Source: Natrinema altunense (lineage in GTDB: Archaea > Halobacteriota > Halobacteria > Halobacteriales > Natrialbaceae). From it: DNA of 64,000 bases. The notes beneath the pieces are model-generated. The model did no database searches and was not told the DNA's origin. It saw nothing but the letters and a program-made list of their open reading frames with translations. This document shows, piece by piece, positions 44,146-52,709 of this stretch. Location: positions 1-64,000 of the forward strand of contig NZ_JNCS01000003.1 in NCBI RefSeq assembly GCF_000731985.1, written 5' to 3'. The position numbers were made by a program, and so were the translations under genes. Each line of letters starts with the position of its first letter. Positions within the stretch are counted from its first letter, which is position 1.

Positions 44146-44433
44146 TCACTCGTCGGCGGTCGGGACGGGACCGGTCCCGATCACGTCCCGGACGTGACCC
44201 TCGAACTCCTGCCGGCGCTGGAAATACGTCTCGTCGACCGACTCGAGGACGGTCGACAGCTCCTGTGGGCCGTCGGGCGTCCGAACGACCGCGTCGCCCT
44301 CGAGACGACGGACCTCGCTCTTCTCTTTGGGCCAGGTCAGCCGCGAACTCACGCGGGCAAGCGGTGCGCCCTCGACTGGAGTGTGCTCTCCGAGCGAGAC
44401 TGCCGGCTCCGCGTCCTCGTCCTCGTCGCTCAT
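44146..44433 (-). CDS. Small conserved haloarchaeal protein (DUF5789 type)
   Basis: 95 residues from MSDEDEDAEPAVSLGEH. The core GAPLARVSSRLTWPKEKSEV, VVRTPDGPQELSTVLESVDE and TYFQRRQEFEGHVRDVIGTG matches the family I remember as DUF5789, common in haloarchaea. No enzymatic motif; it may be a DNA- or protein-binding protein. It ends 4 bases before the CPBP-like gene, suggesting a shared transcript. Divergent from the membrane protein gene starting at 44574. Confidence 0.75.
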   Translation of the reverse strand: MSDEDEDAEPAVSLGEHTPVEGAPLARVSSRLTWPKEKSEVRRLEGDAVVRTPDGPQELSTVLESVDETYFQRRQEFEGHVRDVIGTGPVPTADE

Positions 44434-44573
44434 AGCGGGTCGTTTGCGAGGGCGGCGATTCAAGCTTTCGTTTCAGCGGGTGCCATCGGCGCGGGTATCG
44501 ACCGGCCGGACCTCTCCGACAACCGAGGTGTGTCTGACGTATCGTTTTGTGATGGGACGCCGAACGGGCGGGT

Positions 44574-45575
44574 ATGACAAGCCTGACGGAGGCCTACGAT
44601 GGGACCGCACCGGGGGTGACGAGTCGCCGCCTGTATTCGGGGATGGCGCTCGTGATCCTCGGTGCACTCATGGCCGTCGTGGCCGTGCTCGTGGCGACGA
44701 CCGACCTCCTCGGGGGGTACGCAGTCGCGCTCTCGGGGGACATGTCCGCCCGGTTCGCGACCGTCCGTGCCGCGGGCATGCTGGCCGGCCTCAGCGTCCC
44801 GACCGTCCTCGTCGGCGTCTTCGTCGTGTTGCCGGCCGGCCGTCGCGTTCAGGCCACGGCCGCGATCAGCGCGAGTCTCTGCCTGCTCGGGGTCGTCCTC
44901 TTCTGGCACGCCTACCCCGAACACTGGCGCTACGGCAGCGAACAACTCACGCTCGAGGTTTCCGCGATCTATCTGCTCGGACTCCTGCCCGCGATCTGGT
45001 GTCTGTTCAGCGCCGTCGCCACGTTCAAGCAGCGCAACGACCCCGGCGGGAACCTCGAGATGAACGTCACCCGCCACAACAAGACCGTCCTCGAAGTCGA
45101 CGACGCGAGCGACGCGGGCGGGCTGGGCGGCATCGGGTTCCTCGGCGGGACGCCGAACGGCGATGTCGAAACGCAGACCAACGGGACCAACGAGGGCGAC
45201 GCGACCGATCCTAGCGGCACGTCGCTTTCCTACGACGAGAGCGAGGGCGAGAGCCGGTCCACCCGACGGTCGGCCGCTTCCTCGCGGCGAACCCGCACCA
45301 CCGATCCCGGCCGCCGCGCCGGCGCTGCGACCAGCGACGGCGGGTCCGCTGCGAGTGATATCTCCTCGCCGCTCGAGTCCGGCGACGGCCGCGATGCGGA
45401 GATCGTCGAACCGTCGCCCGAGATGCCCGACGAGCCGACGGACCGCTACTGTGGGAACTGCGAACACTTCGAGTACGTCCGCTCATCCGAGGGGATGGTT
45501 CCCTACTGCGCTCGCCACGACAGGGCCATGGACGACATGGACGCCTGCGACGAGTGGTCACCGAACCGGCGATAG
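44574..45575 (+). CDS. Four-helix membrane protein with acidic linker and C-terminal Cys-rich domain
   Basis: 333 residues from MTSLTEAYDGTAPGVT. Four transmembrane helices in the first 155 residues (LYSGMALVILGALMAVVAV, LAGLSVPTVLVGVFVVL, ISASLCLLGVVLFWHAY, IYLLGLLPAIWCLFSAVA). A long disordered Ser/Asp/Arg-rich linker (about 190-290) is followed by CGNCEHFEYVRSSEGMVPYC, a four-Cys zinc-ribbon-like module, with another Cys in DACDEW. The domain order resembles haloarchaeal proteins of unknown role that I recall as a DUF7139 type. Stand-alone. Confidence 0.75.
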   Translation: MTSLTEAYDGTAPGVTSRRLYSGMALVILGALMAVVAVLVATTDLLGGYAVALSGDMSARFATVRAAGMLAGLSVPTVLVGVFVVLPAGRRVQATAAISASLCLLGVVLFWHAYPEHWRYGSEQLTLEVSAIYLLGLLPAIWCLFSAVATFKQRNDPGGNLEMNVTRHNKTVLEVDDASDAGGLGGIGFLGGTPNGDVETQTNGTNEGDATDPSGTSLSYDESEGESRSTRRSAASSRRTRTTDPGRRAGAATSDGGSAASDISSPLESGDGRDAEIVEPSPEMPDEPTDRYCGNCEHFEYVRSSEGMVPYCARHDRAMDDMDACDEWSPNRR

Positions 45576-45657
45576 ATGCGCCGCCGTTTCGTCCCGGTTT
45601 CCGCCGGCTGATCCTCGATAGCGACGGACGGCACTGACTAGTCGCCCACGTCGGGGG

Positions 45658-46143
45658 CTAGATCCCGAGTCCTCGTCGTCCCATCTCGAGGCCCCACTGG
45701 GGAATCTCGAAGACGACCAGCGCGACGAGGAGGAGTTCGGCGACAGTGACGGCGACCATCATCAGATCGGCACGCTCGCTACTGACCGCGACGCCGATCG
45801 GCAGGCCGAACTCCTTCTTCCAGACGGGATAGAACAGCGCGATACCCCGCTTGCTCCCCGCGACATCGAGGACGTAATGAGTCAACACGCCGACCCAGAC
45901 GTACTCGAGGTTTCCGAACACGCGCGGAAACGCCATGAAACCGGCCAGAACCAGCAGGTTGTGGAGCGTCTTGCGGTGCTTGCCGAAAGCGGTGTCGACG
46001 TCCGGAAACAGTGCGCCGAGCGAAACCGGGACGCCGATCATGACGATCGTTTTGAACGTCTCCAGGTCGCCCGTCGGCTCGAGGAGATACCCGAGCCCGA
46101 TACTCAAGAGGACGGCATTCAGTACGTGCCCTTTCTTGTTCAT
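45658..46143 (-). CDS. Membrane-bound metal-dependent hydrolase-like protein (DUF457/YdjM type)
   Basis: 161 residues with four membrane segments. Motifs: MNKKGHVLNAVLLSIG (His near the N-terminus), ALFPDVDTAFGKHRKTLHN (Asp-x-Asp and His) and TTHYVLD-like LTHYVLDVAGS. This is the second member of this family in the window (the other is 27547-28152); the two are different subfamilies. Function unproven. Stand-alone. Confidence 0.82.
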   Translation of the reverse strand: MNKKGHVLNAVLLSIGLGYLLEPTGDLETFKTIVMIGVPVSLGALFPDVDTAFGKHRKTLHNLLVLAGFMAFPRVFGNLEYVWVGVLTHYVLDVAGSKRGIALFYPVWKKEFGLPIGVAVSSERADLMMVAVTVAELLLVALVVFEIPQWGLEMGRRGLGI

Positions 46144-46221
46144 CTAGCTGCATCTGGGGAGTCGACGACGGAATAGTTTTCTCTCGAGAGAGTCAGCCGC
46201 TCGAACGCGTTTCGACCGGCC

Positions 46222-46734
46222 TCACCGCGAGTCGATTTCGGCGAGCAGGTCCGTGAGGGCCTGATCCACCGTCCGTGCCCGCACGGCCGCCCGGTCGCCG
46301 TCGAAGACGTAGCGGGAGACGGTCGCGTAGGACTCCTCGCTGCCCCACGGCCCCGCGTAGGAAACCCCGATGTAGACGGTGCCGACCGGGTTCGCCGCCG
46401 TTCCGCCGGTGGGACCGGCGATTCCGGTCGTTGAAACGCCCCAAGTGACATCCGTGACGTCCCTGATCCCCCGTGCCATCTGGCGGGCGACGGGTTCGGA
46501 GACCGCCCCGTGCTCGTCGAGCGCCTCGCGACTGACGCCGAGATGGCGGCGCTTGGCATCGTAGGCGTAGGTCGTCAGGCCCGAATCGAAGTAGTCGCTC
46601 GCCCCCGGGACGGCGGTGATCGCCGCACCGATCAGGCCACCGGTGCAGGATTCGGCGACGGCCAGGGTTTCCTCGGCGTCGCACAGCGCGTCGGCAACGT
46701 CCCGCGGCAGGTCGCGGTCGATGGCGTCGTTCAT
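46222..46734 (-). CDS. pncC: Nicotinamide-nucleotide amidohydrolase PncC (CinA C-terminal domain)
   Basis: 170 residues from MNDAIDRDLPRDVADAL. The family signature LAVAESCTGGLIGAAIT is at the N-terminus, followed by GAVSEPVARQMARGI, TTGIAGPTGG and GTVYIGVSYAG. It is the stand-alone form of the CinA C-terminal domain, which deamidates nicotinamide mononucleotide in pyridine nucleotide salvage. Upstream open frame is not used; the ATG fits the family's start. Divergent from the aminotransferase gene, 155 bases apart. Confidence 0.92.
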   Translation of the reverse strand: MNDAIDRDLPRDVADALCDAEETLAVAESCTGGLIGAAITAVPGASDYFDSGLTTYAYDAKRRHLGVSREALDEHGAVSEPVARQMARGIRDVTDVTWGVSTTGIAGPTGGTAANPVGTVYIGVSYAGPWGSEESYATVSRYVFDGDRAAVRARTVDQALTDLLAEIDSR

Positions 46735-46889
46735 GCCCGGTCCCATGGGCGGCGGCGTTGTGAAAGCGGGGGTTGCCGTCCGAACGCAACCCCGCTCCGA
46801 GCGAGTCGACCACCGTCGAGGCACCGACCCCAGTTCCGCCCGACCGGAAAACGGAAAGAAAGACGGGACGCGACCGCCCAGTATCCGAC

Positions 46890-47990
46890 ATGAACTACGA
46901 GACGCCGCTGTTCTTCCGCGTGATGAAGTACGCGGACGCGGCGGGCCACGATGTCATCGATATGGTCAGCGGGAACCCCGACTGGGAGCCCCCCGAGGCG
47001 CTCCGCCGGGGCCTACACGAGTACGCCGACTTCGAACCCGACCGGTTCCAGTACGCGCCGAGCGAGGGCCTGCTCGAGTTGCGCGAGGAGATCGCCGCAC
47101 GGCGCGGCGTCGATGCCGACCAGATCGTCGTCACGAACGGGACCGGCGAGGCGAACTACCTCGCGATGGCGCGGGCGCTCGAGCGCGACCGCGGCGACGA
47201 GATCCTGCTGACCGATCCCGTCTACCCCTACTACCCGGGCAAGACGACGATGCTCGGGGGCACCCAGCGGTACGTCGCGACCGACGACGAGGGCCGACTC
47301 GATCCCGCGGACGTCCGTGCGGCCGCGAGCGAAGAAACGGCCGCGATCGTCGTGAACACGCCGAACAATCCGACCGGAGCGGTCTACCCCGCCGAGACGA
47401 TGCGGGGCCTCGTCGGCGTCGCCGAGGAGTACGACGTGATCCTCATCAGCGACGAGGTGTACGACCACTACGACCTCTCGGGACGGTTCGCGAGCGCGCT
47501 CGAGACCGACTCCGCCAATCGGATCGTCACCAACGGCTTCTCGAAGTCGATGGCGATCACCGGCGCTCGCGTGGGCTACGCGATTTTCCCGCCGGCGCTC
47601 GTCGCCGACGCCAAGAGCCGCCACATGCTGGTCAACGTCGCCACCACGCGCCCCGGTCAGTACGCGGTCCTGAACGCCCTTCGGGAGACGGGACCCGACT
47701 ATTACGAGCGCAACCGTGACCTGCTCCGCGAGCGCGTCGACACCTTCACCGACGCGCTCGATGCGGCGGGCGCGGAGTACACCAGACCGAGCGGTTCGTT
47801 CTACGTGATGGCCCGCTTCGACGGCTATCCGGGCACGCTCGCAAACGTCGAGCGACTGATCGACGAGGCCGGCGTCGCGGGGATGCCCGGCGACGCCTTC
47901 GGCGACTCCCGAAGCGAGTGGCTGCGGTTCGCGCTCGTGACGCCGCGCGTCGCGGAGGCGGCCGAGCGGTTGGCTGCGTACTTCGACTGA
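46890..47990 (+). CDS. PLP-dependent class I/II aminotransferase
   Basis: 366 residues from MNYETPLFFRVMKYAD. Class I fold: YAPSEGLLELREEIAARRG, NTPNNPTGAVYPAETM, ISDEVYDHYDLSG, and the lysine of the PLP Schiff base in TNGFSKSMAITGARVGY, then the C-terminal FYVMARFDGYPG. This is the aspartate/tyrosine aminotransferase subgroup; specificity cannot be set from the motifs. The frame is open upstream to 46773 but the region before 46890 has no family match. Stand-alone. Confidence 0.9.
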   Translation: MNYETPLFFRVMKYADAAGHDVIDMVSGNPDWEPPEALRRGLHEYADFEPDRFQYAPSEGLLELREEIAARRGVDADQIVVTNGTGEANYLAMARALERDRGDEILLTDPVYPYYPGKTTMLGGTQRYVATDDEGRLDPADVRAAASEETAAIVVNTPNNPTGAVYPAETMRGLVGVAEEYDVILISDEVYDHYDLSGRFASALETDSANRIVTNGFSKSMAITGARVGYAIFPPALVADAKSRHMLVNVATTRPGQYAVLNALRETGPDYYERNRDLLRERVDTFTDALDAAGAEYTRPSGSFYVMARFDGYPGTLANVERLIDEAGVAGMPGDAFGDSRSEWLRFALVTPRVAEAAERLAAYFD

Positions 47991-48064
47991 CGCCCACCGA
48001 CCGTTCGGCGGCGACGACAGTCCAGCCGAAACACCAATACGTCGAACGGCCAACTACCCGCGTA

Positions 48065-49507
48065 ATGCTTCTCGAGGCCGTCGTCACGGTGTTCGTCCTG
48101 ACCCAGTTAGCCTACTGCGTCGGCAACGGCGCGCTGGTGTCGCTGCTCGTTCGCCGACCCGACGCCCTGGTCGATGACGGGACCCTCGAGCGAGTCACCG
48201 CCGAGGGGGCCGAGACCGAACGTAATCGGACGCCGGTACGATCCGATGGAGGGTCGGACGGTGAGATCGGTTCCCCGTCGACGGACGTGAGCCGACCGGC
48301 GAGCGAGCCGCGACCGCCGGTCCGATCAAACTGCCGGCTTCCCGGATCAGCGATCCGTCGAATCCACGTTCTCGTGCCGATCTACCGCGAGACGTCGGCC
48401 GTTCTCGCGGAAACCCTCGACAACATCGCTGCCCAGCGGTATCCCACGGAGGCCGTCTCTGTCTCCGTGATCCACGAACCCGACGATCCGACCGTGTCGG
48501 CGATCCGCGAGTCGGTCGCCGCTCGCGAAGACGACCTCGATGTCGAATTCGTCGCCGTCGATCGAGCGGCGCTCGCGGCCGATCGCGCGCCCGGCGACTG
48601 GACGTTCAGCGGGACGGGCATCCCACGGACGAAGGCTGCCGCCCTGACCTACGCCTTTACCACGCGCTCGCTCGCGGCCGACGACGTCGTGACGGTCTTC
48701 GACTCGGACACGCAGGTCCCCCTCGATACGTTCGAACTCGCCGTCGCCGGCCTCACGGAGTACGACATCGTCCAGGCGAAACAGACGGTACGAAACGTCG
48801 ACGACGGACTCCTCCCGCTGCTCGAGTCGATGGGGATCGCGGCGTGGTCCGACCTCATCTATACGAACTCGGCCGGCGGTCCCTACCAGCTGCTGGGGAA
48901 GGCTTACTTCGTCCCAGCCGGCGTCCTCTACGACCTCGATCGGTGGCAGCTCGACGCGGTAACCGAGGACATGGCGCTGGGCGTCGCGGCCCACGAACGG
49001 GGCTGTACGCTCGGGATCATCGACCGCTACGTGCAGGACCTCTGTCCGGCCGCCCTCGAGGCCTGGGTCCGGCAGAAACGCCGCTGGGTTCGCGGCCCGT
49101 ACCGGCACCTGCTGACGCCGAGCTGGTCCGGACGCGAGCGCGGTCGGTTCTGGGCGGGAACCGTGTTGACCCAACTCCTGTCGGTGACGAACGTCCTTGG
49201 CCTGCCGGCCGGACTCGCCGTCCTGTGGCTGACCGTCACCGGCTCCGCGGGAGCCGTCCCCGCGGCACTGACCCCAGTCATCGCGTTCAACGGGGTCGTC
49301 TGGTGTTACTATAGCTGGCGGTCGTACCGCGCGGCCTGGGAAGCGGTCGCCTTCGACGGCCGGTGGGAGCGGGGCCGGTACTCGCTGCTCTCGAACCCGA
49401 TCACGCAGGCGCTGTACGCGACGCTGTGGGCCGTCCCGATCTGTCTGGCGCTCGCCGACGCCATCCGCGGTGCCACGCCGACGTTCGACGTGACGCCGAA
49501 GAACTAA
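48065..49507 (+). CDS. Membrane-bound family 2 glycosyltransferase (processive type)
   Basis: 480 residues. One N-terminal membrane helix is followed by an unusual low-complexity cytoplasmic stretch (about 30-100). The GT2 domain starts RRIHVLVPIYRETSAVLAE; key motifs are the DxD-like VTVFDSDTQV, TEDMALGVAA (catalytic acid) and QKRRWVRG (the Q/RxxRW acceptor motif). Three to four C-terminal helices follow (LLSVTNVLGLPAGLAVLWL). The layout is like cellulose/hyaluronan synthases and would add sugars to a polymer or lipid at the membrane. Sugar unknown; no cluster of surface-polysaccharide genes is nearby. Confidence 0.88.
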   Translation: MLLEAVVTVFVLTQLAYCVGNGALVSLLVRRPDALVDDGTLERVTAEGAETERNRTPVRSDGGSDGEIGSPSTDVSRPASEPRPPVRSNCRLPGSAIRRIHVLVPIYRETSAVLAETLDNIAAQRYPTEAVSVSVIHEPDDPTVSAIRESVAAREDDLDVEFVAVDRAALAADRAPGDWTFSGTGIPRTKAAALTYAFTTRSLAADDVVTVFDSDTQVPLDTFELAVAGLTEYDIVQAKQTVRNVDDGLLPLLESMGIAAWSDLIYTNSAGGPYQLLGKAYFVPAGVLYDLDRWQLDAVTEDMALGVAAHERGCTLGIIDRYVQDLCPAALEAWVRQKRRWVRGPYRHLLTPSWSGRERGRFWAGTVLTQLLSVTNVLGLPAGLAVLWLTVTGSAGAVPAALTPVIAFNGVVWCYYSWRSYRAAWEAVAFDGRWERGRYSLLSNPITQALYATLWAVPICLALADAIRGATPTFDVTPKN

Positions 49508-49575
49508 CGTCTGGCCGGCACGGCCGGCCGCCGGAGACCGACGAATACTCGTGTCGGGACCGGGAACGGCGGCGT

Positions 49576-50790
49576 ATGAGCGGCATCGACGTCGAACCGG
49601 TCGACGAGGAGGCGACGAGCGAGCGCGACGACGGCGACCACACCATCGAGGTGACGCCAACCGACTCCGTCGGCGACGAGGAGCCGGCCGAGCGCGAGAC
49701 TATCGACGTCGAACCGTCCGACGAGCCGATGGACGGCCCCGACTACGTCCTCTACGGCGGGAAAGGCGGCGTCGGGAAGACGACGATGGCGGCCGCGACG
49801 GCGCTGGACAGCGCCCGCGGAGGGACAGCGACGCTGGTCGTCTCGACCGACCCCGCCCACTCGCTGTCCGACACCTTCGAGACCGACATCCCGGCGGAGC
49901 CCGACCGAATCCGGGACGACGTGCCGCTCTACGCGGCCGAGATCGATCCCGAAACCGCCCTCGAAGAGGGGGACACACCCTTCAGCGGGGCGGATGGGGG
50001 AACGGACGAGACGGACCCCTTCGCTGGCAGTGACGCGGGCGGCTCCCCGTTCCCCGGCGAGGGGGGCGAGGGTGGACCGCTCGGCGGCCTCGGCGACATG
50101 CTTGGTGGCGACTCGCCGATGGACGCCCTGTTGGGCGGCGCGATGCCCGGTGCCGACGAGGCCGCCGCCATGCAACTCCTGCTCGAGTACATGGACGACC
50201 CGCGGTTCGAGCGGGTCGTCATCGATACGGCCCCGACCGGACACACGCTCCGCCTGCTCCAACTCCCCGAGATCATGGACACGATGATGGGTCGCCTGAT
50301 GAAACTCCGCCAGCGGCTCGGCGGAATGCTCGAGGGCGTCAAGGGGATGTTCGGCGGCGACGCGCCCGACGACGGCGACGACCTCGAGGACCTGGAGGTG
50401 CTCCGCGAGCGCATCGAGCGCCTGCGGGCGGCCCTGCGCGACCCCGCGCGCACCGACTTCCGGATCGTCATGGTTCCCAAGGAGATGAGCGTCTTCGAAT
50501 CCAAGCGCCTGCGAGCGCAACTCGAGGAGTTCGGGATTCCCGTCGGCACCGTCGTCGTCAACCGGGTGATGGAGCCGCTGTCGAACGTGACCGACGATGT
50601 CGACGGCGAGTTCCTGCAGCCGAACCTCGACGATTGCGCGTTCTGTCAGCGCCGCTGGGACGTCCAGCAGGGCGCGTTAGCCGAGGCACAGGACCTCTTC
50701 CGAGGGACCGACGTTCGCCGCGTTCCCTTGTTCGCCGAGGAGGTCCGCGGCGAGGGCATGCTCGAGGTCGTGGCGGCCTGTCTGCGGTAG
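49576..50790 (+). CDS. Get3/ArsA-family ATPase
   Basis: 404 residues. A 55-residue acidic extension comes first (MSGIDVEPVDEEATSERDDG). The deviant Walker A GGKGGVGKTT lies at 61-70, then VVSTDPAHSLSDTFETD (switch I) and VVIDTAPTGHTLRLLQLPE (switch II). The dimer zinc motif is DDCAFCQRR near residue 355. The client-binding region (about 120-195) is a Gly/Met-rich insertion. This is the Get3/TRC40 ATPase type that guides tail-anchored membrane proteins, or ArsA-type. The start at 49576 is chosen after the noncoding-looking frame upstream. Confidence 0.9.
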   Translation: MSGIDVEPVDEEATSERDDGDHTIEVTPTDSVGDEEPAERETIDVEPSDEPMDGPDYVLYGGKGGVGKTTMAAATALDSARGGTATLVVSTDPAHSLSDTFETDIPAEPDRIRDDVPLYAAEIDPETALEEGDTPFSGADGGTDETDPFAGSDAGGSPFPGEGGEGGPLGGLGDMLGGDSPMDALLGGAMPGADEAAAMQLLLEYMDDPRFERVVIDTAPTGHTLRLLQLPEIMDTMMGRLMKLRQRLGGMLEGVKGMFGGDAPDDGDDLEDLEVLRERIERLRAALRDPARTDFRIVMVPKEMSVFESKRLRAQLEEFGIPVGTVVVNRVMEPLSNVTDDVDGEFLQPNLDDCAFCQRRWDVQQGALAEAQDLFRGTDVRRVPLFAEEVRGEGMLEVVAACLR

Positions 50791-50829
50791 TCGTCAGCCC
50801 CTGCCGAATCGGCAGACCGGTCGCCTGCT

Positions 50830-50880
50830 CGAGGGACCGACGGTCCCTCGCTGTCCAAAAGAGCGCTCCGCGCTCTTTTG
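50830..50880. terminator. Two tight perfect hairpins between convergent genes
   Basis: CGAGGGACC-gac-GGTCCCTCG (50830-50850) and CAAAAGAGCGC-tcc-GCGCTCTTTTG (50856-50880) stand between the ends of the Get3-type gene (plus) and purF (minus). The second has T-runs in both directions. They probably end both transcripts. The three-base loops are like those of the hairpins at 11-171. Confidence 0.5.
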
Positions 50881-50898
50881 ACGGGTTTGCCGAGTAAC

Positions 50899-50935
50899 GA
50901 GCGGACGGTTGCACCGATAGCACGGCCGTCCGCTC
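50899..50935. terminator. 10-bp stem-loop near the purF end
   Basis: GAGCGGACGG and CCGTCCGCTC are separated by 17 bases. It may be the purF terminator or a remnant of a mobile element. Confidence 0.4.
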
Positions 50936-50956
50936 AGAACGCAGAGTGAAATTCCG

Positions 50957-52468
50957 TTAGTCGTCCGCAGGGAGTTGTTGGCTGCCGACCTCGGGTCGGC
51001 TCACGTCACGGTCGGTCTCCTCGCCGTCGATGTCGTAGGGATACTCGCCGGTAACACAGCCCAGACAGAGATCGATGCGTTCCTTGCCGAGCACGTCGGC
51101 GACGGCGTCGGTCGAGAGGTAGGCGAGACTGTCGGCGGCGATCTCGTCGCGGATCTCGGCGGTCGATTTGTCCGCAGCAATCAACTCGTCGCGGGTGGCC
51201 ATGTCGATGCCCATATAGCAGGGGGCGACGATCGCAGGAGCGCCGATGCGGACGTGGACCTCCTCGGCTCCGCAGTCTTTCAGGAGTTGGACGAGCTGGG
51301 TCGACGTGGTACCGCGAACGATCGAATCGTCGATGACGGTGACCGTCTTGCCTTCGATCGTCGATTTGATCGGGTTGAGTTTGAGCCGGACCGCGCGTTC
51401 GCGCTCGTCTTGGGTCGGCATGATGAACGTCCGGCCGACGTAGCGGTTCTTCATCAGCCCCTCGGCGAACTCGACGCCGTCGTCGTCCGCATCCCGCGGC
51501 TCGCCGTCGGCGGTCGTCTCGCTCGCGGCGTCGGCGTATCCCGAGGCGAAGGCACGCCCCGAGTCGGGGACCGGCATCACGACGTCGGTCTCGACGCCGC
51601 TTTCCTCCCAGAGTTCGCGTCCCAGGTTGCGCCGCGCCTCGTAGACCAGCGTCTCGTCGATGACGCTGTCGGGTCGCGCGAAGTAGACGTGCTCGAAGAA
51701 ACAATGGGCGGTGTTCTCGTTGTCGACGAGCTGGTAGGAATCGAACCCCGAGCCGTCCGCCTGGAGGACGACGAGTTCGCCCGGCCGAACGTCCCGGACC
51801 AGATCCCCGTCAAGGGTGTCGATCGCTGCCGACTCCGAGGCGAGCATGTATCCGTCCTCGAGTTCGCCGATACACAGCGGCCGGTTCCCCTGGGGATCGC
51901 GCACGCCGAGAACCGTATCGTCGTGGGTGATCGTCAGCGAGTACGAGCCGTGAATGCGCCCCATCGTGTGCTTGACGGCTCGCACGAGGTCCTCCTCCAG
52001 GAGGTTCCGGGCGAGGTCGTGGGCGATGACCTCGGTGTCGCCGTCGCTGGTAAAGGCGTGGCCCGCGGCGGCGAGTTCGTCGCGGATCTCGTCGGCGTTG
52101 ACGAGGTTCCCGTTGTGCGAGAGCCCGAGGGACCCGCTCTTAAACGAGACGGAGAACGGCTGCGCACAGGAGGAGTCGACCGAGCCGGCCGTCGGATACC
52201 GTACGTGACCGATCCCCGCTGCGCCGGAGAGCGCGTCGAGGTCGTCCTCCCCGAAGGCGTCCCCCACGAGCCCCATTTCGACGTGGCTGTGCTGTTGAAA
52301 CCCGTCGTGCGTGACGATTCCGGCCGACTCCTGGCCGCGATGCTGGAGTGCATAGAGCGCGTAGTACAACGGACGTGCCGCGTCTCGACCGTCGAGTGAG
52401 ACGCCGACGACGCCGCACTTTTCGGTCATTCCTGTTCGCCGGGGAGTTTCGCCCCGCCCATCAGTCAT
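50957..52468 (-). CDS. purF: Amidophosphoribosyltransferase PurF
   Basis: 503 residues from ATG 52468. The propeptide is 17 residues, then Cys 18, the N-terminal nucleophile of the Ntn-type glutaminase domain (CGVVGVSLDG). The C-terminal half carries the PRPP motif VIDDSIVRGTTS. The C-terminal Cys set (DLCLGCVTGEYP) may hold an iron-sulfur cluster together with other Cys. It makes 5-phosphoribosylamine, the first step of purine synthesis. An ATG at 52429 would give a propeptide of four residues; the TATA box favours 52468. No other pur gene is adjacent. Confidence 0.96.
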   Translation of the reverse strand: MTDGRGETPRRTGMTEKCGVVGVSLDGRDAARPLYYALYALQHRGQESAGIVTHDGFQQHSHVEMGLVGDAFGEDDLDALSGAAGIGHVRYPTAGSVDSSCAQPFSVSFKSGSLGLSHNGNLVNADEIRDELAAAGHAFTSDGDTEVIAHDLARNLLEEDLVRAVKHTMGRIHGSYSLTITHDDTVLGVRDPQGNRPLCIGELEDGYMLASESAAIDTLDGDLVRDVRPGELVVLQADGSGFDSYQLVDNENTAHCFFEHVYFARPDSVIDETLVYEARRNLGRELWEESGVETDVVMPVPDSGRAFASGYADAASETTADGEPRDADDDGVEFAEGLMKNRYVGRTFIMPTQDERERAVRLKLNPIKSTIEGKTVTVIDDSIVRGTTSTQLVQLLKDCGAEEVHVRIGAPAIVAPCYMGIDMATRDELIAADKSTAEIRDEIAADSLAYLSTDAVADVLGKERIDLCLGCVTGEYPYDIDGEETDRDVSRPEVGSQQLPADD

Positions 52469-52492
52469 GGAAGTCAGTAGGGCACCGAGCCG

Positions 52493-52499
52493 ATAAAAA
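52493..52499 (-). promoter_or_regulatory. TATA box of purF
   Basis: GGTTTTTATCG on the minus strand, centred near 52496, 28 bases upstream of the ATG at 52468. Confidence 0.5.
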
Positions 52500-52709
52500 C
52501 CCCCGTGTTTGTGCTTGTTCGGCTCTCCGAAGACCAGTCTAGTACACATACCCGTGTATATGTGGTGTGTGGACACGCGGTAACATTCGAGAACCGGCCG
52601 CTGCGTCTCGCTTCCGCTGGCGGAGACCACCGGCCCGGGCGGACGTTGTGCGGAGATCACGGCGGCCAATGACACAGTGTTCAAGACACTCGCCGCGAGT
52701 CCACCACGT

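Noticed and set aside
46773..46889. N-terminal extension of the aminotransferase
   Set aside because: The Pro/Arg/Lys-rich stretch is not found in the family; MNYETPLFF is the natural start.
47918..48064. N-terminal extension of the GT2 glycosyltransferase
   Set aside because: This stretch overlaps the 3' end of the aminotransferase gene in another frame, and the ATG at 48065 starts directly before a membrane helix.
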